Assembly (NCBI GenBank): GCA_964561785.1
Contig: CAZLRF010000010.1
Coordinates: 1-64,000, forward strand
Length of the DNA stretch: 64,000 bases
Direction of reading: 5' to 3'
DNA from: DATBSL01 sp964561785
GTDB taxonomy: Bacteria > Acidobacteriota > Vicinamibacteria > Fen-336
Shown here: one piece after another, positions 27,467 through 37,859 of the stretch
Layout: each line of letters begins with the position of its first letter
Numbering within the stretch: the first letter of the stretch is position 1
Notes under the pieces: model-generated
Databases searched by the model: none
The model's input: the letters and a program-made list of their open reading frames with translations, nothing else
What the model was told of the DNA's origin: nothing
Position numbers and translations under genes: made by a program

Positions 27467-30400
27467 TCAACGGGAGCCGCCGCGCAGCAGGTCCGCGCGG
27501 CGGGCGCCGTCGATCGCGGCGAGGGCGCGCGCCGCGGCCTCCCGGACCTCGGCCTCGGGGTCGGCTTCGAGGGGCCGCACGGCAGGCTCGGAGATCTCCG
27601 CGGCGAACAGCGGCGCGAGGTTGAGCCCCGCGATGCGCGCCTCGGGCGAGGTCGCGACGAGGAGCTGCCGCACGAGCGCGAAGCCCTCGTCCGCCGGGAA
27701 CCGCCCGCGGGCAATCCGCTGCCGCAGGGCACGTCCTGCGGCGGCCTGACCGGAGGGCGAGCCTCCCGAGAGGACCTCCCGCAGGCACTCGTCGGCGGCG
27801 GAGCCCTTCCGGACACCGAGGGCGAGCGCCGCGGCCTCGCGGGCCTCGGCTCGCTCGTCCTCGAGCCGGGCGCAGAGCTCGGGAACGGCGTCCTCTCCGA
27901 GGCCGGCGAGGGCGGAGGCGGCGTTGCGGAGGAGGCGGTGCGCCTCGAGAGGCTCCTCGCCGTCGAGCGGCGCCCCGTCGAGCACGTCGGCCACGACCCC
28001 CGGTCCGCCTCGCGCCGCGACGCAGGCGATGTCGCGTGCGCTCGGGCGGCCCGCGCGGAACGCGTCGAGGTGCCGCTCGTCGTCGGCGGGCGCGCAGTCG
28101 CCCTGAAACGGCTCGAGGTCGACGAGGTCGATCTCCCGAGGAACGCCCTCGCGCATCGTGGGCGAGAGGCGGACCCCGGCGTCGGGACGCCGCCAGGCGA
28201 GCCAGGCGAGGGCCGTGGCTGCGACGAGCAGGGCGGCGAGCGCGAGGCGCCCGACGGGCAGCCGTCGCGCCGTGCGGGGGAGAGGGGGCAGGACCCGGGT
28301 CGGGGTGGGCAGGCGGGTGGGCGGAGCGACGGCCGGCGCGACGGCCGGCCCGGCCGAAGGCCCGGCGCGCACGGTGCGCGGGCCGGCCGCGGGGAGCGGC
28401 GGGGGAGGGGCGGTGTCGGGCTCCCAGTCGAGGTGCCAGAGCCGGGGCGTCCCGTCGCCGCCCGCGGTGAGGAGCAGGCTGCCGACCGGGGTGAGGGCGA
28501 GGCCGAGGACGAGAGCGGGGTGGGCGAGCGCGCGCACCGTCTCGCCGCTGCGCAGGTCGACGACCCGGACGGAGTGGTCGCGGCCGGACGAGAGGAGGAA
28601 GCGCCCGTCGGGCGTGAAGGCGAGGCCCGTGACCTCGGCCTGATGGACGTCGATCCGCCGCTCGAGCCTCCGCGAGCGCGCGTCCCACAGCCGGACGGCG
28701 CCGCTCTCGGTGCCCGCCGCCACGCGCTCGCCGTGCACGGCGAGGCTCGTCACGTTCTCGCCCTCGGCGTCCAGCACGCCGAGAGAAGCGCCGGATCCCG
28801 CGTCCCACAGGCGCGCGGTTCCGTCCCAGCCTCCGCTCACGAGGACCTGCGCCCCCGGGGCGAAGCGGACGCACGAGACGTGGGCGGCGTGGCCCTCGAG
28901 CACGTGCGCGGTCTCGCGTCGCCGCAGGTCGAGGATTCGCACGGTCCCGTCCCAGCTCGCGCACGCTCCCCGCACCCCGTCGGGGGTCGCGTCCACCGCG
29001 GCCACCACGTCCGCGTGGGTCACGAGCACGGCCGACCCCCCCTTCCCGTCGAGCTCCCACAGCCGGACCGTCCGGTCGCGCCCGCCGCTGAGGGCCCGCG
29101 AGGAGCCGGCGAACGCCGCGGACGTGACCGCCCCCTCGTGGCCGGCGAGGGCACCCTCCTCCCGGCGCGCGGCGAGGTCGAAGACGCGCACGACGCCGTC
29201 GAGCCCCGCACACAGGCCGCGCGCGCCGGTCGGGTCCACGGCGACGGCGAGGACGGCGTCCGGCCGGCTCCCGAGCCGCCCGCTCTCCCACGCACCGAGG
29301 AGCGTGCGGCGGGGCAGGCGGGCCACGAGGCCGTCCCAGACCGCGAGCGCCTCGTCGGCCCGCTCGCGTCCCGGCACCGAGCGGGCCTGTCGAACGAGCG
29401 TGAGAGCGGTCGCGAGGTCGCCCTCCCGGAGCGAGCGGCGGGCGTCCGCGAGCCCGGCCTCGAACGCCGAGGCGCGGTCCGTCTCCTCGGAAGCGGAGGA
29501 GGGCCGGCACAGGGCGGGGGCGGGGACGCGCAGGGGGCCCGCGGGCAGGAGGCTCGCGGCCGTCCCGTGCCCGGCCCAGACGGCGCCGTCGGGGGAGAGG
29601 GCGAGCGCGGTTATCGCGGCGTCGAGGCGCAGGAGGGCGACGATGGGGCCGCCCTCCGTCTCGAACGCCCGCACGGTGCGGTCCGAGGAGCCGGAGACGA
29701 TCCTGGCGCCGTCGGGGGAGAGGGCGACGGCGTTCACCGGCTGTCCGTGCGACCGCACGGCGTGGACGAGGGCGTGCGAGCGCAGGCCCCACTCCCTGAC
29801 GGTCCCGTCCTCGCCGGCCGAGACGACCCGAGAGCGCTCCTCGTCGAGGGCCACCGCGAGGACGCGGCCCTCGTGTCCGCGCAGGGTCGCGAGCGCGGCC
29901 CCGTCGAGCGACCACGTGCGCACGGTGCCGTCCCGGCTCGCCGAGACCGCGACCGTGCGTCCCGCCGCCACCGCGGTGACCGCGTCCTCGTGACCGGCGA
30001 GGGCGTGGAGGAGCTCGCCTCCCGCGTGCCACACGCGAACGATCCGGTCGGAGCCGCCGGACACCACGAGCCGACCCCCGTCGGCCATGGCGAGGCTGGT
30101 GGAGAACCCCGGGTGCCGGGACCAGGAGCGCACGGGCTGGCCCGTCTCGAGGTCGAAGACGGCGATCGGTGCGCCCTCGGCGCTCACGAGCAGGGTGCGG
30201 GCGTCGGGGAGCAGGGCGAGCGCCCGCACCGGCCCGTCCGCAACGGCGACCGCGCGCAGGAGGCGGCCGTCAGCGACGCTCCAGGCGCGGACCTCGCGCA
30301 GGGCGGCGGCCACGACCGTGCGGCCGTCCGGGGACAGCGCGAGCGCGGCCACCGGCGCGCTCAGCCCGCGCAGCGTCCTCAGGGGCGGCGGGCCGCCCGT

Positions 30401-31888
30401 GCGCGCCGCGGCGACGTCGCGCTCGAGATCCTCCGCTCCGCCGAGGAGCCGGGCTCGCTCGAAGGCGACGAGGGCCTCCGCGTGCTGGCCGAGCGCGACG
30501 TGGGCGCGGCCGAGGAGCTGCTGGGCGCGGGCGCGGCCGGGGTGGGAACGAGCCGACTCCTCGAGCCGCCGGAGCAGCTCGGGGTCGGCGAGCCGGCCGG
30601 CGCGCCAGGCCGCGATCGAGGCGTTGAAGGTGGCCTCGACGTGCTGGGCCTCGGCGGCGAGGGCCCGCTCCCAGAGGGCGGCCGCTTCGTGGGCCCGGCC
30701 GAGGTCGACGAGGGAGAGCGCGCGGTTGTTGAGCGCGTCCGGCGAGCCGGCTCCCCCGCGGGGCTCGGGACGAGCGTACGGCCGGCCCGTCTCCGCCTCC
30801 CAGGCGTCGCGCAGCGTGGCGGCGACCCCGGCGAGGTCGTGCGGCCGGGCCTCCGGCCGCTCGCGGAAGCACCGTTCGAGCAGGTCGGCCACGGTCTCCG
30901 GCATGGCCGGGCGCCCGCCCGCGGCGAGCCCGTCGCGCCGGTAGGCCTCGAGCGCCTCGGCGGCGGCGAGGCCGTACTCCCACGTGCGCCCGCCGAGAAA
31001 CGCCTCGAGCACGGCGAGGCCGAAGCTCCACAGGTCCGAGCGGCGGCTCAGGGCGCGGCCCGCCGCCTGCTCGGGGGAGAGATAGGCCGGCGTCCCGCCG
31101 CCACCGCCCTCGGCGGTCATCGTGTGGCCCGATCCCTCGCCTGCCGGCGCGGCGAGGCGGAGCCCGCGCGCCCGGGCCAGGCCGAAGTCCGTGACCTTCG
31201 CGAGGCCGTCGGCGCCGAGCAGCACGTTCGCGGGCTTGACGTCGCGGTGCACGAGCCCCTGCGCGTGGGCGTGGTCGAGGCCCCACGCGAGCTGGATCGC
31301 GACGTCGAGGATCGCGGCCGCAGAGTCGAGCCGCCGCTCGCGGATCGCCTCGTGGAGGCTCCCCCCGTCCACGCACTCGGCGAACACGAGGGGCAGGCCG
31401 TCCACGCGGCGGACGTAGTGGCAGGTGACGACGTGCGGGTGCAGGCCGAGGCTCACCCAGGTCTCGGCCTCGCGCTCGAACAGGTCCGCGCCCCCCGCCG
31501 CCTCGAGCACCGACGGCAGGGGGACCTTGACCGCGAGGTCGAGGCCCCAGCCGCGGTGCCTCACCCGGTACACGCGGCCCATGCCCCCCTGCCCGAGGAC
31601 GCCCACGACCTCGTAGAGGCCGAGGACGAGGTCGCCCGGCTGCCAGGCGATCCCGGGCGACGCGGGTGCGGAGGGGGACGGTGCCCCGGGCCGCGTCGGC
31701 GCGAGCGCCCCCTCGGCCACGGTCGGCGCCGGGGGAGCCTCGGTCGGCGGCGGGGCTGCGGCGGGCACCGCGAAGCGCTGCGCGCAGCGCGGGCAGCGGA
31801 CCGTCTTCCCGGCGAGCGCCGCCGGAACGCGGTCCGAGGCCGCGCCGCACGCGGGGCAGCGGACCGAGAGGACGCCGTCCCCGCTCAT
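27467..31888 (-). CDS. Membrane Ser/Thr protein kinase with zinc ribbon, two WD40 propellers and HEAT repeats
   Basis: A 1473-aa signalling protein. In order: an N-terminal MJ0042-type zinc ribbon (CPAC...CPRC, residues ~11-40); a Pro-rich linker; a Hanks-type kinase with LGQGGMGRVY, AVKVP, HRDVKPANV and DFGLAR, so all catalytic elements are present; a TPR-like segment; then about fourteen WD40 repeats in two blocks of seven (SPDG, SRDGTVRTW, GGRDRTVRLW); one transmembrane helix (LALAALLVAATALAWLAW); and HEAT-like repeats at the C-terminus. The single helix places kinase and propellers on one side and the HEAT region on the other. It starts 3 nt after a second kinase gene, so the two are one operon. 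Confidence 0.85.
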   Translation of the reverse strand: MSGDGVLSVRCPACGAASDRVPAALAGKTVRCPRCAQRFAVPAAAPPPTEAPPAPTVAEGALAPTRPGAPSPSAPASPGIAWQPGDLVLGLYEVVGVLGQGGMGRVYRVRHRGWGLDLAVKVPLPSVLEAAGGADLFEREAETWVSLGLHPHVVTCHYVRRVDGLPLVFAECVDGGSLHEAIRERRLDSAAAILDVAIQLAWGLDHAHAQGLVHRDVKPANVLLGADGLAKVTDFGLARARGLRLAAPAGEGSGHTMTAEGGGGGTPAYLSPEQAAGRALSRRSDLWSFGLAVLEAFLGGRTWEYGLAAAEALEAYRRDGLAAGGRPAMPETVADLLERCFRERPEARPHDLAGVAATLRDAWEAETGRPYARPEPRGGAGSPDALNNRALSLVDLGRAHEAAALWERALAAEAQHVEATFNASIAAWRAGRLADPELLRRLEESARSHPGRARAQQLLGRAHVALGQHAEALVAFERARLLGGAEDLERDVAAARTGGPPPLRTLRGLSAPVAALALSPDGRTVVAAALREVRAWSVADGRLLRAVAVADGPVRALALLPDARTLLVSAEGAPIAVFDLETGQPVRSWSRHPGFSTSLAMADGGRLVVSGGSDRIVRVWHAGGELLHALAGHEDAVTAVAAGRTVAVSASRDGTVRTWSLDGAALATLRGHEGRVLAVALDEERSRVVSAGEDGTVREWGLRSHALVHAVRSHGQPVNAVALSPDGARIVSGSSDRTVRAFETEGGPIVALLRLDAAITALALSPDGAVWAGHGTAASLLPAGPLRVPAPALCRPSSASEETDRASAFEAGLADARRSLREGDLATALTLVRQARSVPGRERADEALAVWDGLVARLPRRTLLGAWESGRLGSRPDAVLAVAVDPTGARGLCAGLDGVVRVFDLAARREEGALAGHEGAVTSAAFAGSSRALSGGRDRTVRLWELDGKGGSAVLVTHADVVAAVDATPDGVRGACASWDGTVRILDLRRRETAHVLEGHAAHVSCVRFAPGAQVLVSGGWDGTARLWDAGSGASLGVLDAEGENVTSLAVHGERVAAGTESGAVRLWDARSRRLERRIDVHQAEVTGLAFTPDGRFLLSSGRDHSVRVVDLRSGETVRALAHPALVLGLALTPVGSLLLTAGGDGTPRLWHLDWEPDTAPPPPLPAAGPRTVRAGPSAGPAVAPAVAPPTRLPTPTRVLPPLPRTARRLPVGRLALAALLVAATALAWLAWRRPDAGVRLSPTMREGVPREIDLVDLEPFQGDCAPADDERHLDAFRAGRPSARDIACVAARGGPGVVADVLDGAPLDGEEPLEAHRLLRNAASALAGLGEDAVPELCARLEDERAEAREAAALALGVRKGSAADECLREVLSGGSPSGQAAAGRALRQRIARGRFPADEGFALVRQLLVATSPEARIAGLNLAPLFAAEISEPAVRPLEADPEAEVREAAARALAAIDGARRADLLRGGSR

Positions 31889-31891
31889 CGG

Positions 31892-33148
31892 CTAGAGGAC
31901 GGCGCGCAGGGCCCGGACGAGCTCGCCGGCGTCCGCGAAGCGGCGGGCCGGGTCGTCCTCGAGCGCGCGGTCGAGGACCGCCGCGAGGTCGGCGGGCAGG
32001 GCGGGGTCGCGCCGGGCGATCGGCACGACGCCGCCGTGCAGGATCACCGCGAGCGGGTCTCTCCCGGCCTCGAAGTCGCGCGGGTACTGGCCGGTCAGCA
32101 GGAAGTAGACCGTGGCCGCCATGCTCCACACGTCGCTGACCGGGCGGACCTGCCGGTACGAGGTGAGCTGCTCGCGCGGCATGAACTGGAAGGTCCCGCC
32201 CACGGCGCCGGTGGCGGTGAGGCCGGAGAGGCCGGCCTGCTGGAAGCTCTTGGCGAGACCGAAGTCGGCGAGGCGGGCGCGGCCGTCGTCACCGAGGAGG
32301 ACGTTGTCCGGCTTGAGGTCGCGGTGGACGAAGCCCTGCTCGTGGGCGGCGGCGAGGCCCTCGAGGGCGTCGGTGGCCAGACGCAGCGCGGCGGGGAGGG
32401 GGACGCGCCCCCCGTGGCGGCGGCGCAGGGCCTCGGCGCTGCCGCCCGGGCAGTACTCGAGCGCGAAGAAGAAGCGTCCCTCGTGGCGGCCGAAGTCGAG
32501 GAGCGACACGATGTGCGGGTGGCGCAGCGCGCGCGTGACCTCGATCTCCCGGAGGAAGATCTCCTGGGCGGCCTCGTCCACCACCGTCCGCGGCAGCATG
32601 ACCTTGAGGGCGACGGGGCCTTCGGCGGGCACGTCCCGCCGGTGGGCGAGGTAGACGGCGCCCATCCCTCCCTGGCCGAGCAGGCTCTCGACCGCGTAGG
32701 GGCCGACGGTGGCGCCCCGCGGGAGAGACGCCTCGTCCGCCCCAGGTGCCGCCGAGGACGACCGCCCTCCCCGCGGCGGTGCTCCCGCGGGCGAAGAGAC
32801 CGAGACGCGGCACACCGTGGCCCCGACCCGGACCTCGTCGCCGTCGAAGAGGTCCACCTCCGCTCCCCGGCGCGTGGCCGCCTCCTCCGGGGTCTCGTCC
32901 GGCCGACGTCCCCCGTGTCGGACGCCGTTGACGTGGGTGCCGTTGAGGGAGCCGAGGTCGCGCAGGCGCGCCTCGGGCGGGTTGACCTCGAGCAGGAAGT
33001 GGTGGCGGGAGGCGGACACGTCGCTCGGGTCGAGCCTCGCGTGGCAGTCGGGGGCCCGGCCGAAGAGGAACGTGTCGTGGGCGGCGAAGTCGAAGCGCTG
33101 GCCGCGGAGCGGCCCGGCGGTGACGACGAGGCTGACCGTGCCGGGCAT
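31892..33148 (-). CDS. Ser/Thr protein kinase with N-terminal FHA domain
   Basis: A 418-aa protein. Residues ~1-120 are an FHA phosphothreonine-binding domain (FGRAPDCHARL, VSASRHH, LRDLGSLNGTHVNG). The kinase follows: LGQGGMGAVY, VALKVM, catalytic HRDLKPDNVLL, DFGLAK and GGTFQFMPREQL in the activation segment. No transmembrane helix is evident. The start MPGTVSLVV at 33148 is chosen because it begins the FHA fold; the frame is open to 33361 but upstream codons overlap a perfect TATAAT. It may phosphorylate or be recruited by the downstream WD40 kinase. Confidence 0.88.
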   Translation of the reverse strand: MPGTVSLVVTAGPLRGQRFDFAAHDTFLFGRAPDCHARLDPSDVSASRHHFLLEVNPPEARLRDLGSLNGTHVNGVRHGGRRPDETPEEAATRRGAEVDLFDGDEVRVGATVCRVSVSSPAGAPPRGGRSSSAAPGADEASLPRGATVGPYAVESLLGQGGMGAVYLAHRRDVPAEGPVALKVMLPRTVVDEAAQEIFLREIEVTRALRHPHIVSLLDFGRHEGRFFFALEYCPGGSAEALRRRHGGRVPLPAALRLATDALEGLAAAHEQGFVHRDLKPDNVLLGDDGRARLADFGLAKSFQQAGLSGLTATGAVGGTFQFMPREQLTSYRQVRPVSDVWSMAATVYFLLTGQYPRDFEAGRDPLAVILHGGVVPIARRDPALPADLAAVLDRALEDDPARRFADAGELVRALRAVL

Positions 33149-33161
33149 CGATCCGCCCGCG

Positions 33162-33167
33162 ATTATA
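33162..33167 (-). promoter_or_regulatory. Perfect -10 (TATAAT) for the two-kinase operon
   Basis: On the minus strand TATAAT ends 13 nt before the ATG at 33148, implying a leader of only a few nucleotides. No good -35 is seen. A TATCCT element for the divergent lipoprotein gene lies at 33194-33199. Confidence 0.5.
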
Positions 33168-33230
33168 CCGGGCCGCCCCGGGGCCGGCCGGGGTATCCTC
33201 GGCGTCGCGGGCCGCGCGCGGGAGGGAACG

Positions 33231-33527
33231 ATGGGGGGACGGATCGTGGTGACGGGCCTGCTGGCTCTCGCCCTCGCCGGGTGCGAGGACCGGCGCCAGA
33301 AGGCGATCGAGCGGATCGGGCAAGACGAGCAGACCCTGCGGCGGGCGGGCGCCGCGGTCAACGCGGTGGTGCGCGCCGCCGCGGACTGTGAGGCGGCGAA
33401 GCCGCTCCTCGTCGAGGCCTACCAGCGCATCGAGGAGGCGAGGGGCGAGCTCACCGCCCCCGCGAGCGAGCAGACGCTCGACGCGCTCAAGAGCCAGGCC
33501 GACCGGGTGGCTGAGGCGTGCCCGTAG
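33231..33527 (+). CDS. Small putative lipoprotein
   Basis: A 98-aa protein with a lipobox LALAGC at residues ~13-18, so the mature protein begins at a lipidated Cys. The remainder is helical, with one further Cys pair (DCEAAK... and near the C-terminus EACP). A GGGAGGGA SD precedes the ATG. Divergent from the kinase operon; it converges on the DUF1080 gene with 4 nt between them. Function unknown. Confidence 0.7.
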   Translation: MGGRIVVTGLLALALAGCEDRRQKAIERIGQDEQTLRRAGAAVNAVVRAAADCEAAKPLLVEAYQRIEEARGELTAPASEQTLDALKSQADRVAEACP

Positions 33528-33531
33528 CGTC

Positions 33532-34287
33532 CTACTTCAGCTCGCGGATCGAGATGTTACGGAACTGGACGAGCGAGGGCGGCCCCGTCCAGACGCCGTC
33601 CTTCTTCTGGCCGTGGTGCTGGAGCGCGATCGGACCGCGGGCGGGCACGCCGGGCAGCTCCGCGTTCTCGAGGACCGTCACCCCGTTGAGCACCACGGTG
33701 AGGCGGTCGCCCTTCATCGTGATCTCGAAGGCGTTCCACTCGCCGATGTCCCGGTCGGCGTTGGCCCTCGGGGTCACGCCGGCGCGGACGGAAGCGGGCA
33801 TCTTCGGGTCCGTCCGGTAGCCGTAGACCTCGCCGGAGCCGATCGGCCAGCACCAGATGTTGACCTGGGCCTTCGAGGAGCCCCGGAGGTAGACGCCGGA
33901 GTCGGAGTCGGGCACGGACAGCCGGATCTCCTTCCCGTCCGGTCCCTTCTTGTGGCTCCCGTCGTAGCGGATGATCGGGACGTTCGGGTTGACGTAGGGC
34001 GTCTCCTTGATGCGCCACTCGAGGCGCAGGACGAAGTCCCCGTACTCGGCCGCGGACCAGAGGTTCTTGTCGTCCGCCGCCGCGCTCTGCGCGTCGTAGT
34101 CGATCACACCGTCGACCACCCTCCAGTGGCCGCCGTCGCCCTCGGGCACCTTCCAGCCGGCGAGGTCCTTCCCGTTGAACAGGGACACGAACCCGGGGGG
34201 CGTCTCTTTCGCCGCCGCGGGCAGGGACGGGGAGAGCAAAGCGAGGACGAGCACGGGTGCGGTCGTCACGGAGCGACCTGAGCGCAT
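33532..34287 (-). CDS. Secreted DUF1080 (3-keto-disaccharide hydrolase-type) protein
   Basis: A 251-aa exported protein. After the signal peptide it shows the DUF1080 concanavalin-like pattern: FVSLFNGKDLAGWKV, a WRVVDGVIDYD segment, DFVLRLEWRI, SDSGVYLRG and a C-terminal GPIALQHHG...VQFRNISIREL. Some family members hydrolyse 3-keto-glycosides. GGGAGG lies 4 nt before the ATG. It is divergent from an MFS and an SSS transporter, which would import the released sugars; that link is inferred from position. Confidence 0.88.
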   Translation of the reverse strand: MRSGRSVTTAPVLVLALLSPSLPAAAKETPPGFVSLFNGKDLAGWKVPEGDGGHWRVVDGVIDYDAQSAAADDKNLWSAAEYGDFVLRLEWRIKETPYVNPNVPIIRYDGSHKKGPDGKEIRLSVPDSDSGVYLRGSSKAQVNIWCWPIGSGEVYGYRTDPKMPASVRAGVTPRANADRDIGEWNAFEITMKGDRLTVVLNGVTVLENAELPGVPARGPIALQHHGQKKDGVWTGPPSLVQFRNISIRELK

Positions 34288-34462
34288 GAGGCCTCCCGGG
34301 AATGGGCCGTTCGGACGGTATCCTAGTGCGCGGAGGGGGCCACGCACAAGGCGACTCCTGTGGTACAACACTCCCCGTCTCGCCGGCCCGCTCGGGCGGG
34401 TGCGCCCGGGCCTCGGGCCGTGACCACGCGTCAAAGGCAGCGACGAAGGAGGCGGCCCCGAC

Positions 34463-35698
34463 ATGAGCCCTGAGCAGACCCTCACCCCTTCGATCCGCGG
34501 GCGGCTGTCCGCGATGATGTTCCTGCAGTTCTTCGTCTGGGGGGCCTGGTTCGTCACCCTGGGCACCTACCTCGGGCAGGGGCTGTCCTTCGACGGCGTG
34601 CAGATCGCGGCCGCCTACAGCACGATGCCTTGGGGGACCATCGTCGCGCCGTTCTTCGTGGGCATGGTCGCCGACCGCTTCTTCGCCGCAGAGCGCGTGC
34701 TCGGGGCGCTGCACCTGCTGGGCGCGGCCCTGCTCTACCTCGCCTCGACGGTGTCGACGCCGGGCGAGTTCTTCTGGGTGCTCCTCGCCTACGCCTTCTG
34801 CTACAGCCCGACCCTCGCGCTCGTCAACGCGATCTCGTTCAACCAGATGGCGAGCCCGGAGAAGCAGTTCCCCGGCATCCGCGTGTTCGGGACGATCGGC
34901 TGGATCGTGGCCGGCCTCACGATCGGCTTCATGGGGGTCGAGGCGACCAACCTCCCGCTGCGGCTCGCCGCGGCCGCCTCGCTCGCCCTCGCCGTCTTCT
35001 CGCTCGCCCTGCCCCACACCCCGCCGAAGTCGCTCGGCCACAAGGTCACCGTCCGCGACGTGCTCGGCCTCGACGCGCTGTCCTTGATGAAGGCGCGCTC
35101 GTTCGCGATCTTCGTCCTCGGATCGCTGCTCATCTGCATCCCGCTCGCCTTCTACTACAACTTCACGAACCTCTTCCTGAACGAGAAGGGCGTCGTCAAC
35201 GCGGCGGGCAAGATGACCATGGGCCAGATGTCCGAGGTCTTCTTCATGCTCGTGATGCCGTTCTTCTTCCGGCGGCTGGGCGTCAAGTGGATGCTGGTCG
35301 TGGGGATGGGGGCATGGGCCGCGCGCTACCTCCTCTTCGCCCTCGGCAACCCGGCCGAGCTCGTCTTCATGTACTACCTGGGCATCCTCCTCCACGGCAT
35401 CTGCTACGACTTCTTCTTCGTCACCGGACAGATCTACGTGGACAACACCGCGGCGAAGACGATCCAGGCGAGCGCCCAGGGGTTCATCACCCTCGTCACG
35501 TACGGGGTGGGGATGCTCATCGGGACCTGGATCTCGGGCATCGTCGTGAAGGCCTACCAGCTGTCGCCGACCGACCCCGCCGCCGGCCACGACTGGACGA
35601 GCATCTGGCTGTGGCCGGCCGGCATGGCGGTGGTCGTGATCCTGCTGTTCGTGGCGCTCTTCGACGGGAAGGGCATGGGCAAGAGGGCCGAGGCCTGA
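34463..35698 (+). CDS. MFS transporter of the nucleoside:H+ symporter type
   Basis: A 411-aa membrane protein with about twelve helices. The first helix (MMFLQFFVWGAWFVTLGTYL) and AFCYSPTLALVNAISFNQM resemble the nucleoside transporter family PF03825 (NupG/XapB) rather than drug exporters. AAGGAGG lies 10 nt before the ATG. Followed 28 nt later by an SSS symporter on the same strand, so both are likely one transcript. It may import nucleosides or a related sugar derivative; the substrate is not fixed by sequence. Confidence 0.8.
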   Translation: MSPEQTLTPSIRGRLSAMMFLQFFVWGAWFVTLGTYLGQGLSFDGVQIAAAYSTMPWGTIVAPFFVGMVADRFFAAERVLGALHLLGAALLYLASTVSTPGEFFWVLLAYAFCYSPTLALVNAISFNQMASPEKQFPGIRVFGTIGWIVAGLTIGFMGVEATNLPLRLAAAASLALAVFSLALPHTPPKSLGHKVTVRDVLGLDALSLMKARSFAIFVLGSLLICIPLAFYYNFTNLFLNEKGVVNAAGKMTMGQMSEVFFMLVMPFFFRRLGVKWMLVVGMGAWAARYLLFALGNPAELVFMYYLGILLHGICYDFFFVTGQIYVDNTAAKTIQASAQGFITLVTYGVGMLIGTWISGIVVKAYQLSPTDPAAGHDWTSIWLWPAGMAVVVILLFVALFDGKGMGKRAEA

Positions 35699-35726
35699 GC
35701 GCCTCTTCAGGGAAGGTGGACCGAAC

Positions 35727-37487
<1,761 letters not shown>

Positions 37488-37577
37488 TCCCCCGGCCGGG
37501 TTCCTCCGCCGCGCCGCCCTGACCGCGGGGGCGGCGCCGGCGGGGGCGCGCGGGATCGCTCGATCCGGCTGCGGGAC

Positions 37578-37763
37578 GAGGGGCGGCTCGCGCAGGGGCG
37601 GCTTCTCGGTCGCGACCTGAGGCGTGGTGGTGCCGTGGATTCGGGTGTCGGCCCAGATGGCTTTGGCGTTGCGTCGCCTGTCGAGGGCCTCCGCGATCAG
37701 CTCCCGGAAGGGCTCGCCGGCGATCGCCGCCGGCCGCCCGCCAGGCAGGCGCAGGCCCCGAGT
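37578..37763 (-). pseudogene. Relic of an IS21-family transposase (istA) with internal deletion
   Basis: Read on the minus strand in one frame, ~62 codons begin right after a TGA. EPFRELIAEALDRRRNAKAIW resembles the N-terminal region of IstA, and RIHGTTTPQ...EKPPLREPPL resembles the C-terminal region, with the DDE catalytic core between them missing. No istB, terminal repeats or target duplication were found. This is the main content of the 37488-37859 gene-free stretch, apart from the terminator. Confidence 0.6.
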
Positions 37764-37801
37764 TCACACCACGGCCCGACTCGGGAGCCTCCGAAAGCAC
37801 G

Positions 37802-37835
37802 AAGGCCCTCGCCGGCCGCAGCCGGCGAGGGCCTT
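37802..37835 (-). terminator. Strong Rho-independent-type terminator
   Basis: A perfect 15-bp stem, AAGGCCCTCGCCGGC (37802-37816) with GCCGGCGAGGGCCTT (37821-37835), and a 4-nt loop CGCA. It follows the stop of the minus-strand surface-protein gene at 37860. The trailing T-rich bases are short on both strands, so it could act in both directions. Confidence 0.8.
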
Positions 37836-37859
37836 TCCTACGTCAGGTCCGGTCGAGGC

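Noticed and set aside
27406..27816. N-terminal extension of the GH2 ORF
   Set aside because: Signal peptide begins at the ATG at 27405; the extension overlaps the end of the WD40 kinase gene.
27083..33391. 2102-aa plus-strand ORF opposite the kinases
   Set aside because: Low-complexity Arg/Gly/Glu composition with no motifs, antisense to two clear kinases and part of a GH2 enzyme.
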